This document shows positions 1 through 6,626 of a stretch of 15,160 nucleotides of DNA, piece after piece; position 1 is the first letter of the stretch, and each line of letters begins with the position of its first letter. The notes under the pieces were generated by a model that was not told the DNA's origin, did not search any database, and was given only the letters and a program-made list of their open reading frames with translations. The stretch spans positions 1-15,160 of the forward strand of contig CAZGTQ010000172.1 in NCBI GenBank assembly GCA_964528575.1, read 5' to 3'. The DNA comes from CAZGTQ01 sp964528575. Its GTDB lineage: Bacteria; Planctomycetota; UBA1135; GCA-002686595. The position numbers were made by a program, and so were the translations under genes.

Positions 1-254
1 GGCCACAGCTCGCGCAGCGGCGCGACGCGCACCGGGCTCTCGAGCTCGAGCGATGCGAGCGCGGGCGGCGTCCACGCGAGCGGCACGAGCGGCAGGAGGA
101 AGAGCAGCGCTCCGGCGTGCGCGGACGCGCGGCGGCGGCACCCAAGCCAGAGGAACCAGACGGCGACGAATGCGGCGCTCGACGCGAGGCCGGCGCGCCA
201 CACGAACGCGAGCCAGTCGGCGGCGAGCGCGTTCCAGGTGTCGACGAAGCTCAT
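1..254 (-). CDS. N-terminal part of a membrane protein, probable BlaR1/M56-type sensor peptidase (truncated by window edge)
   Basis: The first 84 codons of a gene that runs off the left edge. The ATG at 252-254 overlaps the stop of the BlaI-family gene as ATGA, so the two are probably translationally coupled. The visible protein has two hydrophobic segments, at about residues 14-38 (WLAFVWRAGL onward) and 48-70 (AGALLFLLPLVPLAW onward), separated by a short Cys-Arg-rich stretch (CRRR). Genes directly after blaI/mecI-type repressors usually encode BlaR1-like proteins: several membrane helices around an M56 zinc-metalloprotease domain (HEXXH), sometimes with an extracellular sensor domain. The zinc motif would lie outside the window, so the family call rests on position and membrane topology only. 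It would act in the inner membrane, inactivating the repressor when a signal is sensed. Confidence 0.6.
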   Translation of the reverse strand, partial: MSFVDTWNALAADWLAFVWRAGLASSAAFVAVWFLWLGCRRRASAHAGALLFLLPLVPLAWTPPALASLELESPVRVAPLRELW

Positions 255-661
255 CGCTCGTTCTCCTCGTTCTTCTCGTCCTCGCGTGCCTTGGAGTCGA
301 TCAGCGCGCGCAGCTCGCGCAGCTCGTCGGGCGACAGGCGGCTGCGTTTCACGAGGTGCGCGAGCAGCGGACCGACCGCGCTCTCGCTGGCGCGCGCGAG
401 CAGCTCGTCGCCGGCGCGCCGCAGCGACCGCAGCGGCGAGCCGGCGGGCGAGTAGAGGAAGCTCGTGCCGACGCGCTTCGTGCGCAGGTGGCCCTTCTCG
501 ACCAGGCGGCGCAGCAGCGTCTTCACCGTGCTCGTCGACCAACCGGCCTCGACGCCGGCGTGCGCTACGACCTCGCTCGCGGGACAGGGTCCGCGGTCCC
601 ACACGACCTTGAGGACCTTCCATTCGGCCGGCGTCGGCTCTTCGTTGCGTTCGAGGCTCAT
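251..661 (-). CDS. BlaI/MecI/CopY-family transcriptional repressor
   Basis: A 136-residue winged-helix repressor of the usual family length (about 120-140). The N-terminal half has the family pattern: PTPAEWKVLKVVWDRGPCP (helix 1 region, residues 9-27), then WSTSTVKTLLRRLVEKGHL (residues 41-59, recognition helix) and a beta-wing ending FLYSP. The C-terminal half (about 75-125) is the helical dimerization region, with LLAHLVKRSRLSPDELREL, followed by a charged tail. Family members bind TACA-nn-TGTA dyads and are cleaved or released through a BlaR1-type membrane protease. The next gene fits that partner, overlapping this one by four bases. The ATG at 661 is preceded by AGGAGA at five bases' distance, a good ribosome binding site. 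A perfect TACATATGTA palindrome lies 38 bases upstream, so autoregulation is likely. No beta-lactamase or PBP gene is visible, so the target is unknown. Confidence 0.93.
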   Translation of the reverse strand: MSLERNEEPTPAEWKVLKVVWDRGPCPASEVVAHAGVEAGWSTSTVKTLLRRLVEKGHLRTKRVGTSFLYSPAGSPLRSLRRAGDELLARASESAVGPLLAHLVKRSRLSPDELRELRALIDSKAREDEKNEENER

Positions 662-695
662 GGGGGTCTCCTGCGGTGCGTGGCGGTTCGTGGAG

Positions 696-713
696 CGTCT
701 ACATATGTAGACG
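696..713. promoter_or_regulatory. BlaI/MecI-type operator, perfect 18-bp palindrome
   Basis: The sequence CGTCTACATATGTAGACG is perfectly self-complementary. Its core, TACATATGTA at 700-709, matches the TACA-nn-TGTA dyad known for MecI/BlaI and CopY repressors. It stands 34 bases upstream of the BlaI-family start codon and is markedly AT-rich for this window. Identity as the operator is an inference from motif plus neighbour, but a strong one. Confidence 0.85.
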
Positions 714-731
714 AGCGGCGACAGCCGTCAA
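697..731 (-). promoter_or_regulatory. Putative promoter of the BlaI-BlaR1 operon
   Basis: On the minus strand, TTGACG (726-731) differs from the -35 consensus TTGACA at one position. Sixteen bases further down is TACATA (704-709), a poor -10 match lying inside the operator palindrome. Repressor bound there would cover the -10 element, which fits autorepression. The -10 is weak, so the exact promoter is uncertain. Confidence 0.45.
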
Positions 732-738
732 CGCGATG

Positions 739-777
739 CGGCGCCGGAAGTTCACCGTTTCGCGGCGTCAGGCGCCG
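739..777. repeat. Inverted repeat 1 (7-bp stem)
   Basis: CGGCGCC at 739-745 pairs with GGCGCCG at 771-777 across 25 bases. Both arms are near-palindromic GC-rich strings, so this is the weakest of the four and could arise by chance. It is listed because three stronger repeats follow it in order. Confidence 0.4.
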
Positions 778-783
778 AAAACC

Positions 784-814
784 TCCCAACCGCTTGCGGC
801 ACAGCGAGTTGGGA
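784..814. repeat. Inverted repeat 2 (7+4-bp stem with a single bulge)
   Basis: TCCCAAC at 784-790 pairs with GTTGGGA at 808-814. Inside, CGCT (791-794) pairs with AGCG (803-806), leaving one bulged A at 807 and an eight-base loop TGCGGCAC. This makes an 11-pair stem-loop that would fold well in RNA of either strand. Confidence 0.65.
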
Positions 815-855
815 CCGGCCCCACGCAGTCACTGGACGGACGATCGTGGGGCCGG
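815..855. repeat. Inverted repeat 3 (11-bp perfect stem), abutting repeat 2
   Basis: CCGGCCCCACG at 815-825 is perfectly complementary to CGTGGGGCCGG at 845-855, with a 19-base loop. The loop begins with a small palindrome, CAGTCACTG (826-834). The stem starts at the base directly after repeat 2 ends, so the two hairpins could stack end to end. An 11-bp perfect stem at this spacing is unlikely by chance even at this GC content. No T-run follows on either strand, so it is not a standard intrinsic terminator. Confidence 0.75.
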
Positions 856-877
856 ACGAGCTCGACCCGGCGTATTG

Positions 878-908
878 CCCCGGGCTTCTTGCCCTGAACC
901 GCCCGGGG
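878..908. repeat. Inverted repeat 4 (8-bp stem)
   Basis: CCCCGGGC at 878-885 is complementary to GCCCGGGG at 901-908 with a 15-base loop. It lies 74 bases ahead of the proposed ATG of the propeller gene. No U-tract follows on either strand. Confidence 0.55.
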
Positions 909-981
909 AACTTCCATGAGGCAGGACTCGGGACGGGGGGATAGGATCGGGACCGCGCCCCCTCAGCCGGAGCCCGTGGCC

Positions 982-2079
982 ATGATCGCGATTCGCTTCC
1001 CCGCGACTCTCCTGACCGGCGTTGTCCTCGCGCTCTCGGCATCGTCTCCGCGCACGCAGGAGTTGATCGCGGTGAGCTGGGCCGGCAACGTCACCCGCGT
1101 CGACCCGGGTGCCGGCACGACGATCTTCGACGTGCCGAGCGGCACGCTCTGGCTCAACGCGATGACGCGCACGGCCGACGGAGTGCTCTACGCGACCGGC
1201 GGGAGTTCGGAGCTGTTCACGATCGACCCGACGACGGGCGCGGCGAGCTTCGTCGTGTCGCTCGGAGGCATCGACGTGCGTGGCCTCTCCACGGGGCCGA
1301 ACGGGCAGCTCTACGCCGTCCTCGACGCGGCCTTCGGCAGCACCGACGGGCTCGTGCGCATCGATCCGGCGACCGGGGCGGCCACGTCGATCGGCAACAC
1401 GGGGTTGAGCTGCGTCCAGGCGCTCGCGTTCGACGGCACGACGCTCTACGCGTGGTGCGGCCGTCTTTTCACGCTCAACCAATCGAACGGCCTCTCGACC
1501 CCGATCGGCAACGCCGCGAACGTGCTCGACGTGCAGGCGATGTACTTCGACTCCGAAGGAGCGCTGTGGGGTGGACGCACGAGCCTGGCACGGATCGACA
1601 CGAGCACCGGCGTGCAGACGATCGTGTCGACGGGCCTGTTCTCCGACGCGCGCGGGATCGAGCTCGCGGCTCCTGACGCGCTCGTCGCCACGCCCGCAGC
1701 GCTGTCGGTCTCGAGCGGCGGCGTGCAGTCGTTCGCGATCGCGCCCGGGCTCGATTATGCGGGCGACTTCTACCTGCTGCTCGGCTCGCTCACGGGCACG
1801 AGCCCCGGCCTCTCCGTCGACGGCTTCGTCATCCCGCTCGGCTTCGACGCGTACACGTCGTTCACGCTCCTGACGCCGAACACGCCGCCGCTCGCGTCCT
1901 CGTTCGGCGCGCTCGACGCGGCCGGCACGGCGCAGGCGACGTTCACGCTGCCCGCGAACGCGTTTCCGGCGCTCGTCGGCTTCGAGGTGAACCACGCGTA
2001 CCTCGTCGTCCGGTTGCAGCCCACGCTTCTGTCGCTCGAGTTCGTGAGCGACGCGGAGCCGCTCGAGCTCTTGCCCTGA
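982..2079 (+). CDS. Secreted beta-propeller-like protein with C-terminal beta domain, function unknown
   Basis: A 365-residue protein starting at the ATG at 982. An in-frame ATG at 916 would add 22 residues ahead of the signal peptide and has no clear ribosome binding site, whereas 982 has GGAG nine bases upstream and begins directly with a signal peptide (MIAIRFPATLLTGVVLALSA). Residues about 25-232 form repeated units of the type LYA...LFTIDPTTGA, LVRIDPATGAATSIG, LARIDTSTGVQTIV, the pattern of NHL/YVTN-like propeller blades. Residues about 234-365 form a separate domain (LSVSSGGVQSFAIAPGL ... GTSPGLSVDG ... TLPANAFPALVGFEV) ending in LELLP. I associate this domain with secreted planctomycete proteins but cannot name a characterized family. 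The protein is probably extracellular or periplasmic; no catalytic motif is visible. It is convergent with the minus-strand operon, with eight bases between. Confidence 0.85.
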   Translation: MIAIRFPATLLTGVVLALSASSPRTQELIAVSWAGNVTRVDPGAGTTIFDVPSGTLWLNAMTRTADGVLYATGGSSELFTIDPTTGAASFVVSLGGIDVRGLSTGPNGQLYAVLDAAFGSTDGLVRIDPATGAATSIGNTGLSCVQALAFDGTTLYAWCGRLFTLNQSNGLSTPIGNAANVLDVQAMYFDSEGALWGGRTSLARIDTSTGVQTIVSTGLFSDARGIELAAPDALVATPAALSVSSGGVQSFAIAPGLDYAGDFYLLLGSLTGTSPGLSVDGFVIPLGFDAYTSFTLLTPNTPPLASSFGALDAAGTAQATFTLPANAFPALVGFEVNHAYLVVRLQPTLLSLEFVSDAEPLELLP

Positions 2080-2087
2080 TCCGCACG

Positions 2088-2425
2088 TCACGCGCGCCGC
2101 GCGCGGAGTCTCGTGCGCACGCAGTGGGCGAGAAGAACGAGGTTGGCGGTCAGCGAGACGACCTGAGCCGCCCTGGCGGAGCCCCCGAGCGGCACCGCGA
2201 TCGCCGCGCAGAAGACCGCGAGCGCGAGGACGCCGGCGAGGCCGACCACGCAAGGCGGCACCGCGAACCGGGCGAGCTGAGCGAGCCCGCGCGCGCGCCG
2301 CGCGTGCGCGAGATACCGAGGACGAAGAGGCCGAGCGCGACCCGCCAACCGAGCGGCCAAGAGTCCGCCCGCCGAGCGCCGAGCGCCGCCCAGATCGCGC
2401 GGAAGCGCTCGTCGCGCTCGCTCAC
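2088..2425 (-). pseudogene. Small membrane protein, apparently frameshifted (last gene of the long operon)
   Basis: A GTG at 2425 overlaps the stop of the GFA gene as GTGA. From there a frame with good codon character gives SERDERFRAIWAALGARR and a hydrophobic stretch WPLGWRVALGLFVLG, then degenerates into Ser/Arg-rich shadow-like sequence ending at 2150. From about 2310 down to 2088 a different frame takes over with good third-position GC and hydrophobic segments VVGLAGVLALAVFCAAIAV and AQVVSLTANLVLLAHCV, ending LRARRA. The two halves differ by one base and switch inside a CG-alternating run (about 2285-2312). Joined, they give about 113 residues with two or three membrane helices. One missing base in the run, real or a sequencing error, explains this simply. 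The alternatives are a 91-residue protein from 2425 or a 90-residue one starting near 2360. No family recognised. Confidence 0.5.
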
Positions 2426-2832
2426 CGCGGCAGGCCCTCCTCGTGTTGCGGGAGCGAGTCGGTGATCTCGTCCCACGGCGCGCGCGAGCCCACGAACGTG
2501 TGGCACTGCGGCCGGATGCCCGGATCGCCGTCCACCGTGCCCAGCCGGATCGACACCTCCGAACCGTCGGGCCACGTCCCGCCGAACAGGCTCGAGCCGC
2601 ACGTCTTGCAGAAGACCTTGCGCGCGCCGCCGTCGTCGGGCGCCCACACGCCGAGCACGTCCGCGCCGGAGAGCAACGTGAAGTCCGCGCGCCGCACGCG
2701 CCCCTGCGTCGACACCGCGGCGCCCGTGTGACGCCGGCAGCGCGAGCAATGGCAATGGCCCGCGCGCAAGAACGCGCCGTCGACGCGGTAGCGCACCGCG
2801 CCGCAGTTGCAGCCGCCGGCGATCGAGCTCAT
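2422..2832 (-). CDS. GFA-domain (CENP-V/glutathione-dependent formaldehyde-activating enzyme-like) zinc protein
   Basis: A 136-residue, single-domain protein of normal family length. All zinc-binding cysteines of the GFA fold are present: C8-x-C10 (GGCNCGAVRY), C27-x-C29-xx-C32 (GHCHCSRCRRHTG) and C75-xx-C78 (VFCKTCGSSLF). The C-terminal SRAPWDEITDSLP is also typical. The family is named after a bacterial protein reported to promote glutathione adduct formation with formaldehyde; most members have no proven substrate, so only a zinc-binding, possibly thiol- or aldehyde-related role is supported. The ATG at 2832 overlaps the stop of the VOC gene (ATGA), and its own stop overlaps the next start (GTGA), so it is an internal operon gene. 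Cytoplasmic; no signal peptide. Confidence 0.92.
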   Translation of the reverse strand: MSSIAGGCNCGAVRYRVDGAFLRAGHCHCSRCRRHTGAAVSTQGRVRRADFTLLSGADVLGVWAPDDGGARKVFCKTCGSSLFGGTWPDGSEVSIRLGTVDGDPGIRPQCHTFVGSRAPWDEITDSLPQHEEGLPR

Positions 2833-3206
2833 CGGACGTCCTCGACGAGCTCGATGCGGTTGCCGAACGGATCGCGCAGATGAGCGCGGCGGCGGCCCGC
2901 GAGCGACGCGGCCTCGCTCACGAGGACGCCCGCGGCAGCGCAACGCGCGACGAGCGCGTCGAAGCCGTCGACGCGGAACGCGGGATGCGCCTTGGGCGCC
3001 GGCGCGAAGCCCTCGTCCGCGCCCAGGTGCACCTGCACGTCGCCGTCGGCGAGCCACGCGCCCTCGCCCGACCCGCTCTCCGCCGGCCGCGGCACCTCGC
3101 GCAGCCCGAGCACGTCCGCGTAGAACGCGACCGCGCGCCCGAGCTCTCCCGGCGGCACGCCGAGCCGCACGTGGTCGATCGACCGGTAGCGAACGCCCTC
3201 TCCCAT
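2829..3206 (-). CDS. VOC-family protein (glyoxalase/bleomycin-resistance/dioxygenase superfamily)
   Basis: A 125-residue protein with two beta-alpha-beta-beta-beta modules. The first opens with IDHVRLGVPPGELGRAVAFY and VLGLREVPRP; the second ends with the hallmark RDPFGNRIELVE. Candidate metal ligands at the expected places are H12, H74 (KAHPAFRVDG) and E119 (IELVE). Such proteins usually work as metal-dependent lyases, isomerases or dioxygenases, or as drug-binding proteins; the substrate cannot be read from sequence. The start at 3206 lies 33 bases downstream of the permease stop, so it probably belongs to the same transcript. It overlaps the GFA gene by four bases. A small VOC enzyme coupled to a GFA protein would fit detoxification of reactive aldehydes, but that is inference. 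Confidence 0.9.
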   Translation of the reverse strand: MGEGVRYRSIDHVRLGVPPGELGRAVAFYADVLGLREVPRPAESGSGEGAWLADGDVQVHLGADEGFAPAPKAHPAFRVDGFDALVARCAAAGVLVSEAASLAGRRRAHLRDPFGNRIELVEDVR

Positions 3207-3239
3207 GGCGCCACGATACCTTCGCCCCAGGCGCTGCGG

Positions 3240-6200
3240 TCACTCGTCGCGCAGCGCCTCGACCAGGCCCCCGCGCATCGCGACGCGGGCGGCGAGCGCG
3301 ACCCAGAGCGCCGCGCTCGCGGCGACGGCCAGCACGACGAGCGCGGCGACGCCGAGCAGCGTCCCCGAGCCCGCTTCGCGCGCGGCGGGCAGCACCGCGA
3401 CCGCCGCCGCGACGACGCCGACTCCGAGGCCGGCCGCGAGCAGCCACGCGTGCTCCGCCGCGAGGGCGCGGCGCACGAGACGCAGCGGAAAACCGAGCGC
3501 GCGCAGAGCCGCGAGCTCGGCGCGACGCTCGAGCGCGTTGCGCAGCACGACGACGCCGAGCCCGACGCTGCCGAGCAAGAGTCCGAGCGCGCCGAGCACT
3601 TGGAAGATCGCGAGGTAGCCGTTCTGCACCGCGAAGAGCTCCGCGAGGCGACGCGCCGCCGGCACGACCTCGAGGCCGACGTCGGCGAGGCCGCGCGACA
3701 GCTCGGCCGCGACCTCGTCCGCCGCGGCGGGCGGCGCGTCGACGAGGAACGCGCGGTAGCCGCTCGCCGACGGGAAGCGCTCGACGAAACGCTCCTCGGC
3801 GACGACGAGGCTGTCCTGGAGGATCGAGCCCGACAGCGCGCCGACGAGCTTCACGCGCAGCGGCCGGCCGCGTTCGTCGGTGTACGCGAGCTCGTCGCCC
3901 AGGCTCTTGTGCATCGTCCAGCGGATGCTCGCGGCGTCGCCGACCGCGGGCACCACGTCAGGCCCGTACTCGGCGGCGAGCAGCGACCACGGGTCCTCGG
4001 GCTCGGGCGCGCCGTCCGGCGGGAGCACGTCCGCGAACGCGAACGCCCCGCGCGAACCGAGCTCGGCGGGATCGACGCCCAGCAACCGCGGATGGGTCGG
4101 CACGCCGAGGTTGAGGCAGCTCGCCTCGTCGCCGTCGCGCACGCGCATCGACACGAACGACGCTCCGCGCAGACGCTCGGCGTCGAGCGCGAACGCCTCG
4201 CGGCCGCGCTCGCTCTCCAGGTCGTGCACGACGGGCACGCTAGAGCGCGCGAGCAGCGCGAAGCCGCCGGTGCCCGACGAGCGCTCCGTCGGATCGTCGG
4301 GGCCGCCGAGCCGATTCGCGCCGACGGCGACGACGAGGAACACGCCGCTCGCGATCAGGCCGATCGTCGCGAGGCTGCGGCCCGGGCGACGCGCGACGTT
4401 GCGGCGCGCGAGCGCGGCGAGCGAGCGCGGAGCTCCGGCGCCGGGCGCGTCGAGCCGGCCGAGGAGCGCGCGGCTCGCGACGAGCCCGGCGCCGAGCAGC
4501 AGCGCGCCCGCGGCGAAGAACGCGCCGGCCGCGCTCGCCGCCGCGCCGCCGGCGCCCGCGCCGAAGAACGCGAGCGCGACCGCCGCGACGAGGAGCACGC
4601 CGGCGACGAGCGCGGCGCGGCGCGGGCGCGCGCGTCGGCCCGTCGACGGCGCGACGCCGCCGCGCGCGCCGAGCAGCGCCACCGCGGGAACGCGCGCGTA
4701 GCGCCGCAGCGACCACGCGATCGCGAGCAGAGCGACGAGGAACGTGCCGGCGGCGCCGGCGGTGAGCGACGTCCCGCTCGCGTGGAAGCGGATCTCGGCG
4801 CCCGCGACCGCGCCGCTCCAGATCGAGCCGAGGCCCGCGAGCAAGAGGCGCGTGTAGCCGGCGCCGGCCAGCGCGCCGAGCAGCGAACCCCACAGCGCGA
4901 GCGCGACCGCCTCGAGCAGGAACAGGCCCCGCACATCGCGCGCGCGCAGGCCGACCGCGAGCAGGAGCCCGATCTCGCGCGCGCGCTGCTCGATGCCGAG
5001 CGCGAACAGCAGCACGGTCAGGATCAGCGCCGCGGCGATCAGGAAGACGCTCAGGCCGAGGAACAGGCCGCCGAAGTCGGTCGCCGGCGAGCCGGCGGCG
5101 AGCGCGGGGCCGCGCACGTCGCGGAACGAGAGGCCGAGCGCGGCGGGATGGAGCGCGGCGCGCAGTCCCGCGCGCAGCTCGTCCGCCCGCTCCGCGGCGA
5201 CGCGCACCTCGGTCAGGTCGCCGAAGCGGTTGCTCCACATCGCGCGCCCCGCCGCGAGGCCGACGAACACCTTCGGCGCGCCGCGGTGCTGGTCCCAGTA
5301 CGTCTCGTCCTCGTCGCGGATGCGGTCGAGCTCGATCGGCACGCCGCTCTCCCATTCGCGGCAGTCGTCGACGTCGCTCAGCCCGGGGAAGTCCGGCATG
5401 AGCTGCGGGTCGTCCGCGACGCCCTCGAGCGGCACGACGCCCGCGACGCGCAACGTGCGCCGCTCCTCGCGCAGCCGCCGGTCGTCGCCCATCACCCAGT
5501 ACGCGAGCCCGAGCGCGTCGCCCGGCTGCGCGTCGAGGTCGCGCGCGAGCCACGCGTTGACCAGCGCCTCGTCCGGCTCGAGCGCGAGCGCGCCCGCGAC
5601 GTGCGGCGGCCGCTCGCCCTCGCCGCCGAGCGCGCCGAGCGCCGCGACCATCGAGTACGGCGTCGCGCGCTCGCCCGCGCGCAGCTCGTTGACGAAATAC
5701 GTGAACACGCCGAGCAGCGGGAGCTCGAGCGCGCCAACCGCGTCGCCGATCGGCGCGTCGAGGAACACGCGGCGGCTGCGCAGCGCGACGACGCCCTCTG
5801 CGGGCGCGTCGAGCGCGAGCGTCTCGAGCTCGACGTCCGCGAGCGTCCACGCCCGGGCGAGCGCCGCCTCGGCGGCGGCGGCGGGCGCGCTCGACACAAC
5901 GAGGTTCGCGCGGCCTTCGAGCTCCAGCTCGCTCTGCAGCCACGCGAGGTCGACGAACAGCCCGAACGGCGGCACCTGCGTCGACGCGAGGCCGAAGCGC
6001 CCGAAGTGCGCGTCGTCCAGGACGCGCGTCACGCGCACCCGCAGCGCGCGCGCGAGCTCGTCGTTGACCGCGAGAACGAGGTCGCGCGGCATCGCGCTCG
6101 GCAGCTCGATGCGCGCGACGAGCTCGTCGCCGGCCGCGGCGCCGAGCTGGCGCGCGAGCCGCTCGTTGATCCACGCCTCGCCGCGCGCCGGGACGGGCTC

Positions 6201-6626
6201 GCCGGCTGTCCCCGCGGGCGAGAGCGCGAAGAAGCGCTCGCCCGCTCCGACGACCTGGACGCCGGCCGCGCGGGCCTCGCCGCCCGAGGCGGAGACGACA
6301 GCGGAGAGCACGAGCGCCGGAGCGAACGTCTCGGGCGCGTCCGGCGTGCGCGCGAGGTCGTCGGCGAGCGCGGCGCGGAAGAAGCGCTCGCCGCCAACGA
6401 GCGCGGAGTGGGCGCGGCCGATGCGCGCGAGCGCCTGCTCGCGCAGGCTCCCGCGCACCGAGTCGCCGACGAGCAGCGCGCCCGTCAGCGCCGCGGCCGC
6501 GACCGCGACGCCCGCGATCACCCCCAGGTGCGCGCGCTTGTAGTGGCCGAGGCTGCGGCGCACGAGCGACGGCGCGCCGAAGCTGTCGCCGCGCCGTGTC
6601 GTCGGAGGGCTCGTCGCGGCGGTCAT
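3240..6626 (-). CDS. Large ABC transporter permease with two FtsX domains
   Basis: A 1128-residue inner-membrane permease; the ATG at 6626 overlaps the ATPase stop (ATGA). Topology seen: one helix at about 34-54 (HLGVIAGVAVAAAALTGALL); a large extracytoplasmic region to about 510; a first FtsX helix bundle at about 515-650 (FLGLSVFLIAAALILTVLL, EQRAREIGLLLAVGLRARDV); further helices at about 665-720 and 750-770; a second extracytoplasmic region; and a second FtsX bundle at about 1003-1128 (ERRAELAALRALGFP). The ERRAELAALRALG type loop is the coupling-helix motif contacting the ATPase. Such duplicated, YbbP-like permeases (about 800-1200 residues) move lipoproteins, lipids or hydrophobic compounds out of the membrane, or transmit force to periplasmic partners. 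Having both halves in one chain, it probably needs only an ATPase dimer. Upstream in-frame sequence to 7025 is a shadow inside the ATPase gene. Confidence 0.93.
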   Translation of the reverse strand: MTAATSPPTTRRGDSFGAPSLVRRSLGHYKRAHLGVIAGVAVAAAALTGALLVGDSVRGSLREQALARIGRAHSALVGGERFFRAALADDLARTPDAPETFAPALVLSAVVSASGGEARAAGVQVVGAGERFFALSPAGTAGEPVPARGEAWINERLARQLGAAAGDELVARIELPSAMPRDLVLAVNDELARALRVRVTRVLDDAHFGRFGLASTQVPPFGLFVDLAWLQSELELEGRANLVVSSAPAAAAEAALARAWTLADVELETLALDAPAEGVVALRSRRVFLDAPIGDAVGALELPLLGVFTYFVNELRAGERATPYSMVAALGALGGEGERPPHVAGALALEPDEALVNAWLARDLDAQPGDALGLAYWVMGDDRRLREERRTLRVAGVVPLEGVADDPQLMPDFPGLSDVDDCREWESGVPIELDRIRDEDETYWDQHRGAPKVFVGLAAGRAMWSNRFGDLTEVRVAAERADELRAGLRAALHPAALGLSFRDVRGPALAAGSPATDFGGLFLGLSVFLIAAALILTVLLFALGIEQRAREIGLLLAVGLRARDVRGLFLLEAVALALWGSLLGALAGAGYTRLLLAGLGSIWSGAVAGAEIRFHASGTSLTAGAAGTFLVALLAIAWSLRRYARVPAVALLGARGGVAPSTGRRARPRRAALVAGVLLVAAVALAFFGAGAGGAAASAAGAFFAAGALLLGAGLVASRALLGRLDAPGAGAPRSLAALARRNVARRPGRSLATIGLIASGVFLVVAVGANRLGGPDDPTERSSGTGGFALLARSSVPVVHDLESERGREAFALDAERLRGASFVSMRVRDGDEASCLNLGVPTHPRLLGVDPAELGSRGAFAFADVLPPDGAPEPEDPWSLLAAEYGPDVVPAVGDAASIRWTMHKSLGDELAYTDERGRPLRVKLVGALSGSILQDSLVVAEERFVERFPSASGYRAFLVDAPPAAADEVAAELSRGLADVGLEVVPAARRLAELFAVQNGYLAIFQVLGALGLLLGSVGLGVVVLRNALERRAELAALRALGFPLRLVRRALAAEHAWLLAAGLGVGVVAAAVAVLPAAREAGSGTLLGVAALVVLAVAASAALWVALAARVAMRGGLVEALRDE

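Larger units (their letters stand above)
662..981. other. 320-base intergenic region: operator, then four inverted repeats, no gene
   Basis: Between the divergent BlaI-family gene and the secreted propeller gene I see no credible coding sequence; open frames across it have poor codon character. From left to right it holds the BlaI ribosome binding site (about 667-672), the operator palindrome (696-713), a possible -35 (726-731), four inverted repeats between 739 and 908, and a GGAG ribosome binding site (969-972) for the propeller gene. No convincing sigma-70 promoter is visible for the plus-strand gene; TAGGAT at 942-947 is a weak -10-like match without a -35. Confidence 0.7.

Noticed and set aside
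815..908. Inverted repeats 3 and 4 as intrinsic terminators
   Set aside because: Neither is followed by a T-run on either strand, and they lie between divergent genes, where no transcript is expected to end.
916..981. Upstream ATG at 916 as the start of the secreted propeller protein
   Set aside because: It would place 22 polar residues before a clear signal peptide and has no good ribosome binding site; the ATG at 982 has GGAG nine bases upstream.
2285..2312. Programmed ribosomal frameshifting in the small membrane gene
   Set aside because: I see no slippery heptamer or downstream pseudoknot; a missing base in a CG-alternating run is simpler.
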